A stretch of 64,000 nucleotides of DNA from Planctomycetota bacterium (GTDB lineage: Bacteria; Planctomycetota; UBA1135; GCA-002686595), in the NCBI GenBank assembly GCA_016795205.1, contig JAEUHZ010000021.1, forward strand, positions 277,562 through 341,561, given 5' to 3'. This document shows, in pieces, positions 20,467 to 29,998 of this stretch (its first letter is position 1; every line of letters begins with the position of its first letter). The notes beneath the pieces are model-generated. The model made no database searches. It was not told the DNA's origin and saw only the letters and a list, made by a program, of their open reading frames with translations. The translations under genes were made by a program, and so were the position numbers.

Positions 20467-20474
20467 GGCCCGCC

Positions 20475-21059
20475 TCAGGGAGCGTCGCCGCTCTCGTGCG
20501 CCTGCAGCCTGAGAGCGAAGCCACGCAGCACGGAGATCAGGCCATACAAGGTGATGGCCGTGGCCGCGAAGAGCATGGCGACCTGGAACGCATGGGCACG
20601 GAGCTCGTGCCAGAAGAGTCGTAGCGGTGCGCCGTGGTGACGGGACAACGGATGAGTACCGTCCAGGTACTCCTGCGCATCCGGGATGCCGTCGCCGTCC
20701 AGGTCGTTCGCGAAGCCGAGCTCAGCGGCCACGAGCTCCGGCTTGGAGCGCAGTTCCAGGATGCGGCGCTTGCCGAGCCGCGCCACGAGCAGGTTGCCGA
20801 AGTCGTTCAAGATCGGGCTGTCGACCACCGGGCTGGGCTCGAAGGCGGCGCGTGCTCGGTTGAGCCGTTCGCGCTCGCCCTCCGTGAGGCTGCCGATCTG
20901 TCCCGCTCCGGTGCCTTCGGGGCCGTCCGGACTCGTGTGGCACAGGGCGCAGTTCACAGGGCGCCCGGAATGAGACTGAACGAACGTCTGGAACTCGTGG
21001 TGCGCGCCGGCGGGCATCGCGAACGCGAGCAAGACGACCACGGTACGGTGGAGCTTCAT
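20475..21059 (-). CDS. Membrane-anchored monoheme cytochrome c with calcium-binding-like loop
   Basis: A 194-residue exported cytochrome. It has a signal peptide ending near PAGAHH, one heme site NCALCHTSPDG and an EF-hand or thrombospondin-3-like acidic loop DLDGDGIPDAQEYLDG. A C-terminal membrane helix (AFQVAMLFAATAITLYGLISVL) is followed by a short tail. Its start overlaps the cytochrome b stop by four bases. The likely role is to accept electrons from the Rieske/cytochrome b unit in the periplasm. Confidence 0.85.
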   Translation of the reverse strand: MKLHRTVVVLLAFAMPAGAHHEFQTFVQSHSGRPVNCALCHTSPDGPEGTGAGQIGSLTEGERERLNRARAAFEPSPVVDSPILNDFGNLLVARLGKRRILELRSKPELVAAELGFANDLDGDGIPDAQEYLDGTHPLSRHHGAPLRLFWHELRAHAFQVAMLFAATAITLYGLISVLRGFALRLQAHESGDAP

Positions 21060-22171
21060 GGCTGCCCGCCTTTCAGGATCTCGTAGACCGTCTGTCCGAA
21101 GAAGGTCATCAGCAGGAAGTACGCCGCGGCGCCGAGGGCCAGCACGCGCAGCGTGCGCCTGGATGTCCGCCCGAAGATCCACGGCGCCAGGAACATGGTC
21201 CCCAGCACGAGCGTGGAGCCCGCGACGACGACCCAGTACGGCAGGATCTCGAGCGGGTAGTAGACGAAGAAGAAGTACCACTCGGGCTTGATCCCGTCGG
21301 GCGTGGAACCCAGCGGGTTGAAGGGCTCGAGCAGCGGGTAGGGCAGCAGTGCGTCGAATGGCAAGCACATGGCCACGACGCACACGACGAAGAACGCCAC
21401 CCCCCACACCGACAGGTCCTTGATCACGAAGAAGGGGAAGAAGCGCTCCGTCTTGACCTGTTCCACGTCGACGCCGCGGCTCATGCCGTGGACTTGGACC
21501 TGCAAGAGGTGCACGCCCAGCGCCGCGACCGTGGCGAGCGGCAGCAAGATCACGTGGAGCGCGAAGAACCGGCTGAGCGTGGCCTGGCCCACGCTGGGCT
21601 CGCCCTGGATCGTCTCGCGCACGTACGTCGGCCAGCGCGCCAGCTCGCCAGGCAGGTACTGCCCCAGTGCCTCGATCGACTGCAGGCCGACCTTCGTGGC
21701 GTTCACCGCGATCTGATTCCACGGGAGCAGGTACCCCGTGAACCCGAAAGTGAACACGATCAGAGCCAGCGTCATGCCCGAGACCCACGTCAACTCGCGC
21801 GGTCGCGCGAACGCCTTCATCGCGAACGTCGTCAAGACGTGGACGATCACGACCGCGATCATCGCGGAGGCGCTCCAGGCGTGGAGATTCCGGATCAGTG
21901 CGCCGCCGGCGACGTGCTCCGAGATCGCGGCCACCGAGGCGTGCGCGTCGCTCACCGTCGGCTGGTAGTAGAAGAGCAGCATGAGGCCGGTGACGACCTG
22001 GATCAGGAAGAAGAACAGCGCGAGCCCGCCGAGGTAGTAGGCCCAGCTCGCCTTGTGCTGCGGCACCTCCTTCTCGATCAGGAGTTGACGCGCGTTGAGC
22101 TTCTCGGCGGGCAGCCGTTCGCGCACGAAGCGCGCGACGCGCGAGCTCAGGGGGTCAGTCGCGGTGCTCAC
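21056..22171 (-). CDS. Cytochrome b (bc1/b6f type)
   Basis: A 371-residue diheme cytochrome b with eight predicted helices in a single chain. Heme-ligand histidine pairs are in LHAWSASAMIAVVIVHV and in the ALHVILLP...LGVHLLQ helix. The quinol-oxidation-site motif PEWY is present (KPEWYFFFVYYPLEILP). The GTG start overlaps the stop of the NarI-Rieske gene (GTGA). Together with the Rieske domain and the following cytochrome c it gives all redox parts of a quinol:cytochrome c oxidoreductase inside the nitrate reductase operon. Confidence 0.93.
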   Translation of the reverse strand: MSTATDPLSSRVARFVRERLPAEKLNARQLLIEKEVPQHKASWAYYLGGLALFFFLIQVVTGLMLLFYYQPTVSDAHASVAAISEHVAGGALIRNLHAWSASAMIAVVIVHVLTTFAMKAFARPRELTWVSGMTLALIVFTFGFTGYLLPWNQIAVNATKVGLQSIEALGQYLPGELARWPTYVRETIQGEPSVGQATLSRFFALHVILLPLATVAALGVHLLQVQVHGMSRGVDVEQVKTERFFPFFVIKDLSVWGVAFFVVCVVAMCLPFDALLPYPLLEPFNPLGSTPDGIKPEWYFFFVYYPLEILPYWVVVAGSTLVLGTMFLAPWIFGRTSRRTLRVLALGAAAYFLLMTFFGQTVYEILKGGQP

Positions 22172-23484
22172 GAGACACGCTCCTCGCGCTTGGCGATGTA
22201 GACGGAGAGTGACGCGGCGCGTTCCGGATCGACGCGGCCGTAGTCCCGACCGTCCGCGCCACGGCTCGCAACGACCTGCTGGGTGTCGTCCATGAGCACC
22301 CAGGCCAGGTGGGGCAACGGCTCCTTGGCCGGCGCGCCAGCGTTGGGCATGCCGGTCTTGATGTCGAAGAAGGAGACGTGACAGGGGCACAGGACGCGGC
22401 CCTGCGCATCGAGCTCGCTCGCGACCGTGCACCCCAGGTGCGTGCACTTGGCGGAGATCAGGAGCGGGAGGCCGTCCTCGCCGAGGAAGGCCAGTGCTGG
22501 GCGCATCTCGTAGTCGATGAAGTAGCGACCCTTGCGGGCGTCGAGCTCCGACAGCGTGGCAATGCGGATGTAGCGCTGCGCCGCGCGCTCGACAGCAAGC
22601 TCCTTCTCACGCTGCGTCTGCCGCAGACGCTCGAGCTTCCGCGCGTCGAGCCGCGCTTGCTGCTCCTCGGACAGGCGCGGCCCGAAGAAGAAGCGTCCCA
22701 GCGTTTCCGCCGTGCCCGCTGCGAGCAGCGCGCCGCCGACGGAGAGTGCGGCCGCTCCGCGCAGGAAAAGACGGCGGGCGGGCAGCACCGTGGCCGCAGC
22801 CACGCTGGAACTCCAGCGCCTGGGATTCGACCAGACGACCACCTGCGGCGCGCGCCACAGGTACGCGAGCGGCACGGAGAAGACGTGTACGAGCCGCGAG
22901 AACGGCACGAGGAGCACGATCCCCCAGGCCAGCGCCAAGTGCGCCTGCACGAGGGGCGGCAGGTCGATGACCAGGCTGGCGTCGGGACGAAGCGTGAGGA
23001 GGCTCCACAAGTAGGGCGCCAGCGTCCCCGTGGACCAAGCCGCGCCGTACGGGTGGATCACGGCGATCAGGACGCCGAGCACGATCTGAGCGAGGAAGAT
23101 CGCCAGCACCACGAGATCGACCACGGACGTCACGGCCTGTACGCGACCGTTCGTCAGGCGACGCACGAGGAGCACGGACAGGCCGACGAAGGCCAGCGCG
23201 CTGGCCGCCAGGCCGATGGCCTCCACGGACAGGAGGAACGTCGGGCTCGCGACCAGACCGGCCCACACCCGCGGGAAGAGCAGCGCCGCGGCGTGACCCG
23301 CGAGGACGACGAAGATGCCCAGGTGCCAGGGCATCGAGCCCAGCACGAGGCTCTTGTCCTCGAGGAACTGTGAGGACAGCGCCGAGTAGCTGAAGCGCCG
23401 TGTACGGAAGCGCCAGATCGAGCCAGCGATGCAGCCGAGGATCGCGACGTAGGGCAAGCCCAGGAGGAGGAAGCTCTGCATCAT
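22168..23484 (-). CDS. Fusion of nitrate reductase gamma subunit (NarI) and Rieske iron-sulfur protein
   Basis: A 438-residue two-part protein. Residues 1-210 are a five-helix NarI with the histidines expected to bind two b hemes (H54, H64, H182, H200). Residues 236-243, ARRLFLRG, form an internal twin-arginine motif followed by a membrane helix (244-260). Residues 265-438 are a Rieske domain with 2Fe-2S ligands CTHLGC (347-352) and CPCHVS (366-371). NarI ends in the cytoplasm, so the Tat motif is on the correct side and the Rieske domain would reach the periplasm. The two ATG codons at the start overlap the narJ stop. The fusion is uninterrupted in one frame, with no sign of an artefact. Confidence 0.93.
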   Translation of the reverse strand: MMQSFLLLGLPYVAILGCIAGSIWRFRTRRFSYSALSSQFLEDKSLVLGSMPWHLGIFVVLAGHAAALLFPRVWAGLVASPTFLLSVEAIGLAASALAFVGLSVLLVRRLTNGRVQAVTSVVDLVVLAIFLAQIVLGVLIAVIHPYGAAWSTGTLAPYLWSLLTLRPDASLVIDLPPLVQAHLALAWGIVLLVPFSRLVHVFSVPLAYLWRAPQVVVWSNPRRWSSSVAAATVLPARRLFLRGAAALSVGGALLAAGTAETLGRFFFGPRLSEEQQARLDARKLERLRQTQREKELAVERAAQRYIRIATLSELDARKGRYFIDYEMRPALAFLGEDGLPLLISAKCTHLGCTVASELDAQGRVLCPCHVSFFDIKTGMPNAGAPAKEPLPHLAWVLMDDTQQVVASRGADGRDYGRVDPERAASLSVYIAKREERVS

Positions 23485-24107
23485 GGTTCATCGCTCCAGG
23501 TCGAGGAGCCCCCGCACGTGCCCGAGGCGGTCGCCGCTCCGAGACGGCTGAGCGCCTGGGCGACGTGGTCGGGAACACCTTGGGCCGCGAAGAGGTCACG
23601 TGCGGCCGCGGCCAGATGGCGGTAGGGATTGGAGGTGGGCGCGAGCGCGTCCGCGAGCTTCACGAGAGGGGTGGCGAGGAACCAGGCGCGGAACTCGTCG
23701 AACTCGACGCCGTCGAGGCGCGCCGCGAAGCGCAGCAGGACCGAGAGGTGGTCGGGGAGCTCGCCCTGAACCTCGAACCCGTGCCGTGCGAAGCCCGCGC
23801 GCAGCCCGGCCAGCATGCGTCCGCGCTGGAAGCCCTCCTCGCCGAAGAGGTGCGGGCCCGCGTACGGCGTGCAGAAGGGTTGCAGTTCGAAAGTCCGGAC
23901 GAAAACCTCCTCCAAGCGATCGGACGAGAGCTCCGTGCACTCGCAGGCCAGCGCCGCGAGGCGGTCGGCGGCACCCGCATCGACCTCGCGCGCCAGTTCC
24001 GCAGCGACACGCGCCTGTTCGACGAAGTCGCAGCGCGGCAGTTCGAAGAGCCCGGCAAGCGCAGCGGAGACGCCGGAAAGCGGGCTGCGGGTCGACAGGG
24101 ACTTCAT
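23481..24107 (-). CDS. narJ: Nitrate reductase maturation chaperone NarJ
   Basis: A 208-residue TorD/NarJ-family chaperone that assists molybdenum cofactor insertion into NarG before membrane attachment. Features include TFELQPFCTPYAGPHLFGEE near residue 85, the helix PDHLSVLLRFAARL and a C-terminal acidic tail. It has four-base overlaps with narH upstream and with the NarI-Rieske gene downstream. Confidence 0.88.
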   Translation of the reverse strand: MKSLSTRSPLSGVSAALAGLFELPRCDFVEQARVAAELAREVDAGAADRLAALACECTELSSDRLEEVFVRTFELQPFCTPYAGPHLFGEEGFQRGRMLAGLRAGFARHGFEVQGELPDHLSVLLRFAARLDGVEFDEFRAWFLATPLVKLADALAPTSNPYRHLAAAARDLFAAQGVPDHVAQALSRLGAATASGTCGGSSTWSDEP

Positions 24108-25597
24108 GCGCCACGCTCCGGAGTCACGCTGGCACCCAGGCCGCAACTGCCCTTGCAGTGCTCGGGATCACAGGAACTCGGCAAGGCCTCTTCGCGCTGG
24201 ATCGGCGGGATCACGAAACGCTCGGGATACGGCGCGATCGCCGTGAGACGGTGGATGGCCTCGGCGTCCGTGGTCGTCAGCCCGGCAGCGCGCAATGCGG
24301 CCAGCACGGAGTCGATGTCCAGGTCGCCCAGCTCCTGCGCACGCTTGTAGGCGCGCACGGCCGCGAGGCGGCGCAGCGCGTCCTCGACCACGCCACGATT
24401 CCCCGCAGCGAACAGGTTCGCGAGGTACTGGATCGGGATCCGCGCGTCCTCGAAGGTCGCGTGGAACTCCCGGCTGTCGTGCCCGTACAGCCCGCCTTGC
24501 GTGCGTCCCATCACCGGCAAGAGCGGGGGCACGTAGAACAGCATCGGGAACGTGCGGTACTCGGGATGCAACGGCAGCGCGAGCTTCCACTCGACCACGT
24601 AGCGCCAGACCGGCGAGCGCTGCGCCGCGTCGATGAACCCCTCGCTGATGCCGTTCCGGCGCGCGGCAGCCAGGACGTCTGGGTCGCGCGGGTCGAGCAG
24701 CGCCGAACGGTAGGACTCGACCAGCGCGTCGTCGGAAACTGCGCCGGCGGAGGCCACGCGCTCGGCGTCGTAGAACAGCACGCCCAGGTAGCGGATGCGT
24801 CCGACGCAGGAGTGGAAGCAGGCCGGGGCCTGTCCGGTCTCGAGCCGCGGGAAGCACAGGATGCACTTCTCCGACTTGCCCGTCTTCCAGTTGAAGTAGA
24901 TCTTCTTGTAGGGGCACGCGGCGACGCAGGCGCGCCAGCCGCGGCACTTGTCCTGGTCGATCAGGACGATCCCATCCTCGCCGCGCTTGTAGAGCGCTCC
25001 GGACGGGCAGGACGCGACACAGCTGGGATTCGCGCAGTGATTGCAGATCCGCGGCAGGTACATCATCGCGAGCTGCTCGACGTCGAAGAGCGCCTTGCGC
25101 TCCGTCTCCGTGAGTGAGTCGAGGTTGACGTCCTTCTCCGCATGGAGTGGCGACCCGGCCAGGTCGTCGTCCCAGTTGGGCCCGCGCTCGATCGCCATGG
25201 GCTCGCCCGTGATCTGCGAGATCGCGATGGCCGTCGGCTGGTCGTCGCCGGACTTGGCGTCGAAGAGATCCGCGTAGCGGTACGTCCAGGGCTCGTAGTA
25301 GTCGTCGAGGTTGGGCTGCGCGGGGTTGTAGAAGAGCTTCAGCAGCGCGTCCCACTTCCCCTGGCTCCGCAGAGCGAGCCGGCCGTCGCCATCGCGCGTC
25401 CACCCGCCTCGGAAGCGCTCTTGATCCTCCCAGCGTTCGGGGTACCCCGTGCCGGGCTTCGTCTCGACGTTGTTCCACCACATGTACTCCGCGCCAGGGC
25501 GGTCGGTCCACACGTTCTTGCAGGCGACGCTGCAGGTGTGGCAGCCGATGCACTTGTCGAGGTGGAACACCATCGCGGTCTGTGCGCGGACGTCCAT
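24104..25597 (-). CDS. narH: Respiratory nitrate reductase beta subunit
   Basis: A 497-residue iron-sulfur subunit passing electrons from NarI to NarG. Four ferredoxin-like cysteine groups are visible: CIGCHTCSVACKNVW near residue 16, CNHCANPSCVASCP, CRGWRACVAACP (one position Trp, as for the 3Fe-4S cluster of NarH) and CILC...CFHSC. The length agrees with the family. It starts 10 bases after the narG stop and overlaps narJ by four bases. It acts on the cytoplasmic membrane face. Confidence 0.97.
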   Translation of the reverse strand: MDVRAQTAMVFHLDKCIGCHTCSVACKNVWTDRPGAEYMWWNNVETKPGTGYPERWEDQERFRGGWTRDGDGRLALRSQGKWDALLKLFYNPAQPNLDDYYEPWTYRYADLFDAKSGDDQPTAIAISQITGEPMAIERGPNWDDDLAGSPLHAEKDVNLDSLTETERKALFDVEQLAMMYLPRICNHCANPSCVASCPSGALYKRGEDGIVLIDQDKCRGWRACVAACPYKKIYFNWKTGKSEKCILCFPRLETGQAPACFHSCVGRIRYLGVLFYDAERVASAGAVSDDALVESYRSALLDPRDPDVLAAARRNGISEGFIDAAQRSPVWRYVVEWKLALPLHPEYRTFPMLFYVPPLLPVMGRTQGGLYGHDSREFHATFEDARIPIQYLANLFAAGNRGVVEDALRRLAAVRAYKRAQELGDLDIDSVLAALRAAGLTTTDAEAIHRLTAIAPYPERFVIPPIQREEALPSSCDPEHCKGSCGLGASVTPERGA

Positions 25598-25607
25598 GTG
25601 ATGTGCC

Positions 25608-28600
25608 CTAGAAGGTCGGCCGGTCCAGGCGCTTCACGACCACGTACGTGTCGCGGTTGACGCCGGGCGGACCCCAGTAGTTGAAGGCGTAGGTGAACTG
25701 CGCATAGCCGCCGATCATGAACAGCGGCTTGAGACGCGCGCGCGTCAGGCTGTTGTGCCCACCGGCGCGCCGATCACCACGCTCGGGGGACTTCGGGACG
25801 CTCAGCGTCCGTTCGGGCGCGTGGTACAGGAAGCACAGACCGCGGGGGATCCTGGCGCTCACCGCCGCGCGCGTGCACACGACGCCGTGGTCGTTGAAGA
25901 TCTCGACCCAGTCGTTGTCGGAGATCCCGTGTGCGGCCGCGTCGCGATCGTTCAGCCAGAGCGGATCGATGCCGCGGGAAAGCGTCTTCATCCGCAGCGT
26001 ATCGCCGTACGTGGAGTGGATGTGCCACTTGCCGTGAGGCGTGAGGTAGTTCAGCACCAGCGCGCCCGAGCGGGGCCTGGATTCGACGAGGTCGCGCGTC
26101 ACGGTCGCGTCGGGACGCGGCTTGAACGTCGGCAGTTGCTCGCCGAACGCGCAATACGCCTCGTGGTCCATGTAGTAGTGCTGGCGTCCCGTGAGCGTGC
26201 GCCACGGGATGAGCTCCTCGACGTTCTGGCAGTAAGCCGAGTAGGTCCGCGCGCCGTTCGTGACACCGGTCCAGAAGGGCGTGGTCAGGAGCCGACGTGG
26301 CTGGCTGACGACGTCGTCGAACGAGATGCGCACGGAGCGGTTCGCGGCGGCGAGGTGCGTGTGGTCGCGTCCCGTCTTCTTCGATTCGGCCACGAACGCG
26401 CGCCAGGCCAGCTCGCCGTTCGTCTCCGCTGCGAAGTGCAGGATGACCTCGCACACGTCGCGGTCGTTCCGGAGCGAGGGGTAGCGCGTGCCGTTCCACG
26501 CCTCGGTGGGGTGCGTCTCGAGGTAGGCGTCGTAGAGGTCCGACGCGTCGTACGTCGTCCCGTGCATGCCCAAGCCCTTGTCGCGGAAGTTGCGTCCCAG
26601 CGACACGAACTTGTGGTGCAGCGCCGTGTAGTCGCGCCGGACGACCGTCAGGTTGGGCATCGTCCGGCCCGGGATCGCCGGGCACTCGCCCTGGCGCCAG
26701 TCACGGATGCTGGGCTGCGCCAACTCCGCCGGCGTGTCGTGCAGGAGCGGCGTGGCGACCACGTCCTCGACGGGATCTGGGAGGTGCGTGCGCGCCAGCG
26801 CAGCCGTGCGCTCGGCCAGGCCCTCGAACACGCTCCAATCGCTCCTCGACTCCCAACAGGGCGAGACCGCCGGCTGCAAGGGGTGGATGAACGTGTGCAT
26901 GTCCGTCGAGTTGAGGTCGAACTTCTCGTAGTAAGTCGCCGCGGGCAGGACGATGTCGGAGTAGAGAGCCGAACTGTCCATGCGGAAGTTCACGTCGACG
27001 ACGAGGTCGAACTTCCCGTGCTCGATGCGGTCGTGCCACACGACCTCCCGGACCTGGTCCTTGGCGCGCTCCTTGGCGATCGAGTTGCCGTGCGTGCCGA
27101 GGTAGTGCTTCAGGAAGTACTCGTGGCCCTTGGCCGACGACAAGAGCGCGTTCCCACGCCAGATGTAGAAGACGCGTGGCCAGCAGCGCGGGTCGTCCGG
27201 GTCCTCCATGGCGAAGCGCAGCGAGCCGTCCACCAGTCGCGAGACGACGCGCTCCACGACCTCCGCCTCGTTCTGTGCGCCGCGGGCGCGCGCGTCCTTC
27301 ACGATCGCCGCGTTCGGTTCGGTGAACTGCGGGAAGCACGGCAGCCAGCCCAGCCGCACGGCGAGGGCCTGCTTGTCGGCCGTGTGGCCGTGGGCCAGCG
27401 GATGCGCCTCGTGTGCGACCGGACACATCTCGCGGAAACTGCCGTCGTAGCGCCACTGGTCGGAGTGCATGTAGTGGAACGACGGCGAGTTCTGCAGGCG
27501 CGGCGGGCCGCCCCAGTCGGTGGCGAAGGCGATCGGCGCCCACGAGGCTTGCGGCGCCAGCTTCTCCTGGCCCACGTAGTGGTTCAGGCCTCCGCCGTTC
27601 TTCCCGATGCAGCCGCCCAGCATCAGCGGCACGATCACTGCGCGGTAGATCAGATTGTTGTGGTACCAGTGGTTGACGCCCGCGCCGATGATCACGCTGC
27701 AGCGGCCGCGGCTCAGCTCGGCTGTGCGCGTCCATTCGCGCGCGAAGCGCAGGACGACGGAGGCCTGGATGCCCGTGAAGCGCTCCTGCCAGGCCGGCGT
27801 GAACGGCGTGTGCTCGTCGTCGTAGTCCCGGGCGTAGGCGCCGGAAAGGCCGCGATTCACGCCGTACTGGGAAAGCAGCAGCTCGAAGCCGGTCGTGACC
27901 CAGGCCTCGCCGGCGATCGTGCGCACGCGGCGCGCGGGGACTCCGCGTACCTTGACGGCGTCACTGGAACCGTCGGTGAAGTCCTGGAAGGCGACCGAGA
28001 GCTCGGCGTCGGCCAAGTCCCGGAGTCGCAGCTCGGGATCGATCGCAGCACCAGCCGCGTCCCGCGGCTCGAGGTTCCATTGGCCCTTGTCGTGCTGCCA
28101 GCGGTGGCCGACGCTGCCCAGAGGGACCCGCAGGGTTCCCGCGGCATCGATCACGAAGAACTTCCACTCGGCGTTCTCGGCACCAGCGTGCTCCTGGACC
28201 TCGCTCGTGCGCAGCAGGGGACCCGGCTCGTAGGTGCCGTCCGCGCGCTGCACGAGCTTGACCAGGTAGGGCAGGTCCGTGTAGCGCTTCTGGTACTCGA
28301 TGAAGCCGGGCACTTCCCGCTCGACGTACGCCTCGCGCAGCATCACGTGGCCGACGGCCATCCAGAACGCCCCGTCCTGTCCCTGGTGGATGGGGACCCA
28401 CTCGTCGGCGACCTTCGAGGTTTGCGAGAAGTCGGGCGAGAAGACGACGACCTTGGCTCCGCGGTGGCGCGCCTCGACCAGGTAGTGCGCGTCGGGCGTG
28501 CGCGTCATGAGCACATTGCTGCCCACGACCGCGATGAAGTCGGAGTGGTACCAGTCGGCGCTCTCGGCGACGTCGGTCTGCTCGCCCCAGGTCTCGGGGC

Positions 28601-29234
28601 TCGCGGGCGGCAGATCGCAATACCAGTCGTAGAACGACATGGACACGCCGCCGAGGAGCTGCACGAAGCGCGCGCCGGCCGCGTAGCTGACCATGGACAT
28701 CGCGGGGATCGGCGAGAAGCCCACGATGCGGTCGGCGCCGTGCCGCTGGATCGTGTGGATGTTCGCGGCGGCCATCAGCTCGTTGGCCTCGTCCCACGAG
28801 ACGCGGCGGAAGCCGCCCTTGCCGCGCGCCTGCTGGTAAGCCCGGCGCTTCGCGGGGTCGTCCTGGATCGAGCGCCAGGCCGCGACCGGGTCGCCGTCCG
28901 AGAGCTTCTTCGCAGCGCGCCACAGGTCGAGGAGCGCGCCGCGCGCGTACGGATACTTCACCCGCAGCGGGCTGTACACGTACCAGGAGTACGAGATGCC
29001 GCGTTGACAGCCGCGGGGTTCGTAGGGCGGGATCGAGCGATCGAAGATCGGGTAATCGAGCGCCTGCATCTCCCAGGTCACGATCCCGTTCTTGACGTGG
29101 ATGTTCCACGAGCACGAGCCGGTGCAGTTGACGCCGTGCGTGCTGCGCACGACGCGGTCCGAGGACCAGCGGTTGCGGTAGAAGTCCTCCCACGAGCGCC
29201 GCTCGGGGTCGAAGATGTCCTTGATCCAGCTCAT
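25608..29234 (-). CDS. narG: Respiratory nitrate reductase alpha subunit
   Basis: A 1208-residue molybdopterin enzyme reducing nitrate to nitrite. The N-terminus carries the FS0 4Fe-4S ligands in THGVNCTGSCSW and the conserved EPRGCQRGISYSWY. The Mo-ligand Asp region lies near WYCDLPPASPETWGEQTD. No cleavable Tat peptide is present, consistent with a cytoplasm-facing Nar enzyme rather than the exported archaeal type. The ATG at 29234 has AGGAGC upstream and overlaps the cytochrome c stop by four bases; the longer upstream frame is a shadow. Confidence 0.97.
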   Translation of the reverse strand: MSWIKDIFDPERRSWEDFYRNRWSSDRVVRSTHGVNCTGSCSWNIHVKNGIVTWEMQALDYPIFDRSIPPYEPRGCQRGISYSWYVYSPLRVKYPYARGALLDLWRAAKKLSDGDPVAAWRSIQDDPAKRRAYQQARGKGGFRRVSWDEANELMAAANIHTIQRHGADRIVGFSPIPAMSMVSYAAGARFVQLLGGVSMSFYDWYCDLPPASPETWGEQTDVAESADWYHSDFIAVVGSNVLMTRTPDAHYLVEARHRGAKVVVFSPDFSQTSKVADEWVPIHQGQDGAFWMAVGHVMLREAYVEREVPGFIEYQKRYTDLPYLVKLVQRADGTYEPGPLLRTSEVQEHAGAENAEWKFFVIDAAGTLRVPLGSVGHRWQHDKGQWNLEPRDAAGAAIDPELRLRDLADAELSVAFQDFTDGSSDAVKVRGVPARRVRTIAGEAWVTTGFELLLSQYGVNRGLSGAYARDYDDEHTPFTPAWQERFTGIQASVVLRFAREWTRTAELSRGRCSVIIGAGVNHWYHNNLIYRAVIVPLMLGGCIGKNGGGLNHYVGQEKLAPQASWAPIAFATDWGGPPRLQNSPSFHYMHSDQWRYDGSFREMCPVAHEAHPLAHGHTADKQALAVRLGWLPCFPQFTEPNAAIVKDARARGAQNEAEVVERVVSRLVDGSLRFAMEDPDDPRCWPRVFYIWRGNALLSSAKGHEYFLKHYLGTHGNSIAKERAKDQVREVVWHDRIEHGKFDLVVDVNFRMDSSALYSDIVLPAATYYEKFDLNSTDMHTFIHPLQPAVSPCWESRSDWSVFEGLAERTAALARTHLPDPVEDVVATPLLHDTPAELAQPSIRDWRQGECPAIPGRTMPNLTVVRRDYTALHHKFVSLGRNFRDKGLGMHGTTYDASDLYDAYLETHPTEAWNGTRYPSLRNDRDVCEVILHFAAETNGELAWRAFVAESKKTGRDHTHLAAANRSVRISFDDVVSQPRRLLTTPFWTGVTNGARTYSAYCQNVEELIPWRTLTGRQHYYMDHEAYCAFGEQLPTFKPRPDATVTRDLVESRPRSGALVLNYLTPHGKWHIHSTYGDTLRMKTLSRGIDPLWLNDRDAAAHGISDNDWVEIFNDHGVVCTRAAVSARIPRGLCFLYHAPERTLSVPKSPERGDRRAGGHNSLTRARLKPLFMIGGYAQFTYAFNYWGPPGVNRDTYVVVKRLDRPTF

Positions 29235-29998
29235 GAGCGGCTCCTGGCGTTGTGGGCCGGCGGGCGTGGCGCGTGCTTCCTGGCGAAGAGCAGGACGCCG
29301 CCCAGCGCGGCGACGACCAGAGCGGACGCGGGCATCCAGGGCGGTGCTGGCCGATTGGCCGGGCCGCGGTCCTCGGTCTCCAGGAAGCGCGCGACGTGCA
29401 GCGACTCTTGCCGCGTGACAGGGCGCGCGCGGTACAGCGGCCCCATGACCTTGAACGCGGGCGCTTCGGTGGCCGAGATCAGGGCCGGCGTCCCCATGCG
29501 CGCGTGGATCCCGGTCAGGTCCGGCCCCAATGCGCCGCCGCTGATCGCGCTGAAGTGGTGGCAGGCGACGCAGGCCGTCCCGCCGTTCTCGAAGGCGCGC
29601 GTGCCCAGGTAGAGTGCGCGCCCCACGTCCGCCGAGGGCGGGTCCATCTGCACCGCGAACTGCGCGGCGATGCGCTCCTGCTCGGCCGCGATGCGCGCGT
29701 CGCGTCGGTCGTCCTTCAGCAGGGCGATCAGCGCATCGAGCTCGACAGGCGTGATCGGACCTGTCTTCTCCTGCATGCGCGCGATCGCCGTGCGGAGGTC
29801 CGCGTCCGGCCAGGTCAGCGACTTCACGAGGTCGGGTCCGGTCAGGGCACCCTTGCCGATCGTGTGGCAACCGGTGCAGCGGTTGACGTACGAGCGCGCC
29901 GCCGTGTCGGGGCCGGTCGTCTCTTGGGCGGCGACCGTCGACGGGAGCCAGGCGACGGCCCACAGCACGGGGATGGCGATTCGTCGGGGGGTCAGCAC
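29231..29998 (-). CDS. Membrane-anchored diheme cytochrome c
   Basis: A 255-residue exported cytochrome with a GTG start that overlaps the narK end by seven bases. It has a signal peptide ending near TVAAQ and two heme sites, CTGCHTIG near residue 38 and CVACHHFS near 140. A C-terminal helix (ALVVAALGGVLLFARKH) is followed by a basic stop-transfer tail. It lies directly before narG, where Thermus-type nar operons also encode a cytochrome c. It could link periplasmic electron carriers to NarGHI or drain the Rieske/cytochrome b unit. Confidence 0.87.
   Translation of the reverse strand: MLTPRRIAIPVLWAVAWLPSTVAAQETTGPDTAARSYVNRCTGCHTIGKGALTGPDLVKSLTWPDADLRTAIARMQEKTGPITPVELDALIALLKDDRRDARIAAEQERIAAQFAVQMDPPSADVGRALYLGTRAFENGGTACVACHHFSAISGGALGPDLTGIHARMGTPALISATEAPAFKVMGPLYRARPVTRQESLHVARFLETEDRGPANRPAPPWMPASALVVAALGGVLLFARKHAPRPPAHNARSRS

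Noticed and set aside
25755..29612. 1285-residue plus-strand frame opposite narG
   Set aside because: A pure antisense shadow of narG with repetitive Arg/Val/Gly composition and no domain.
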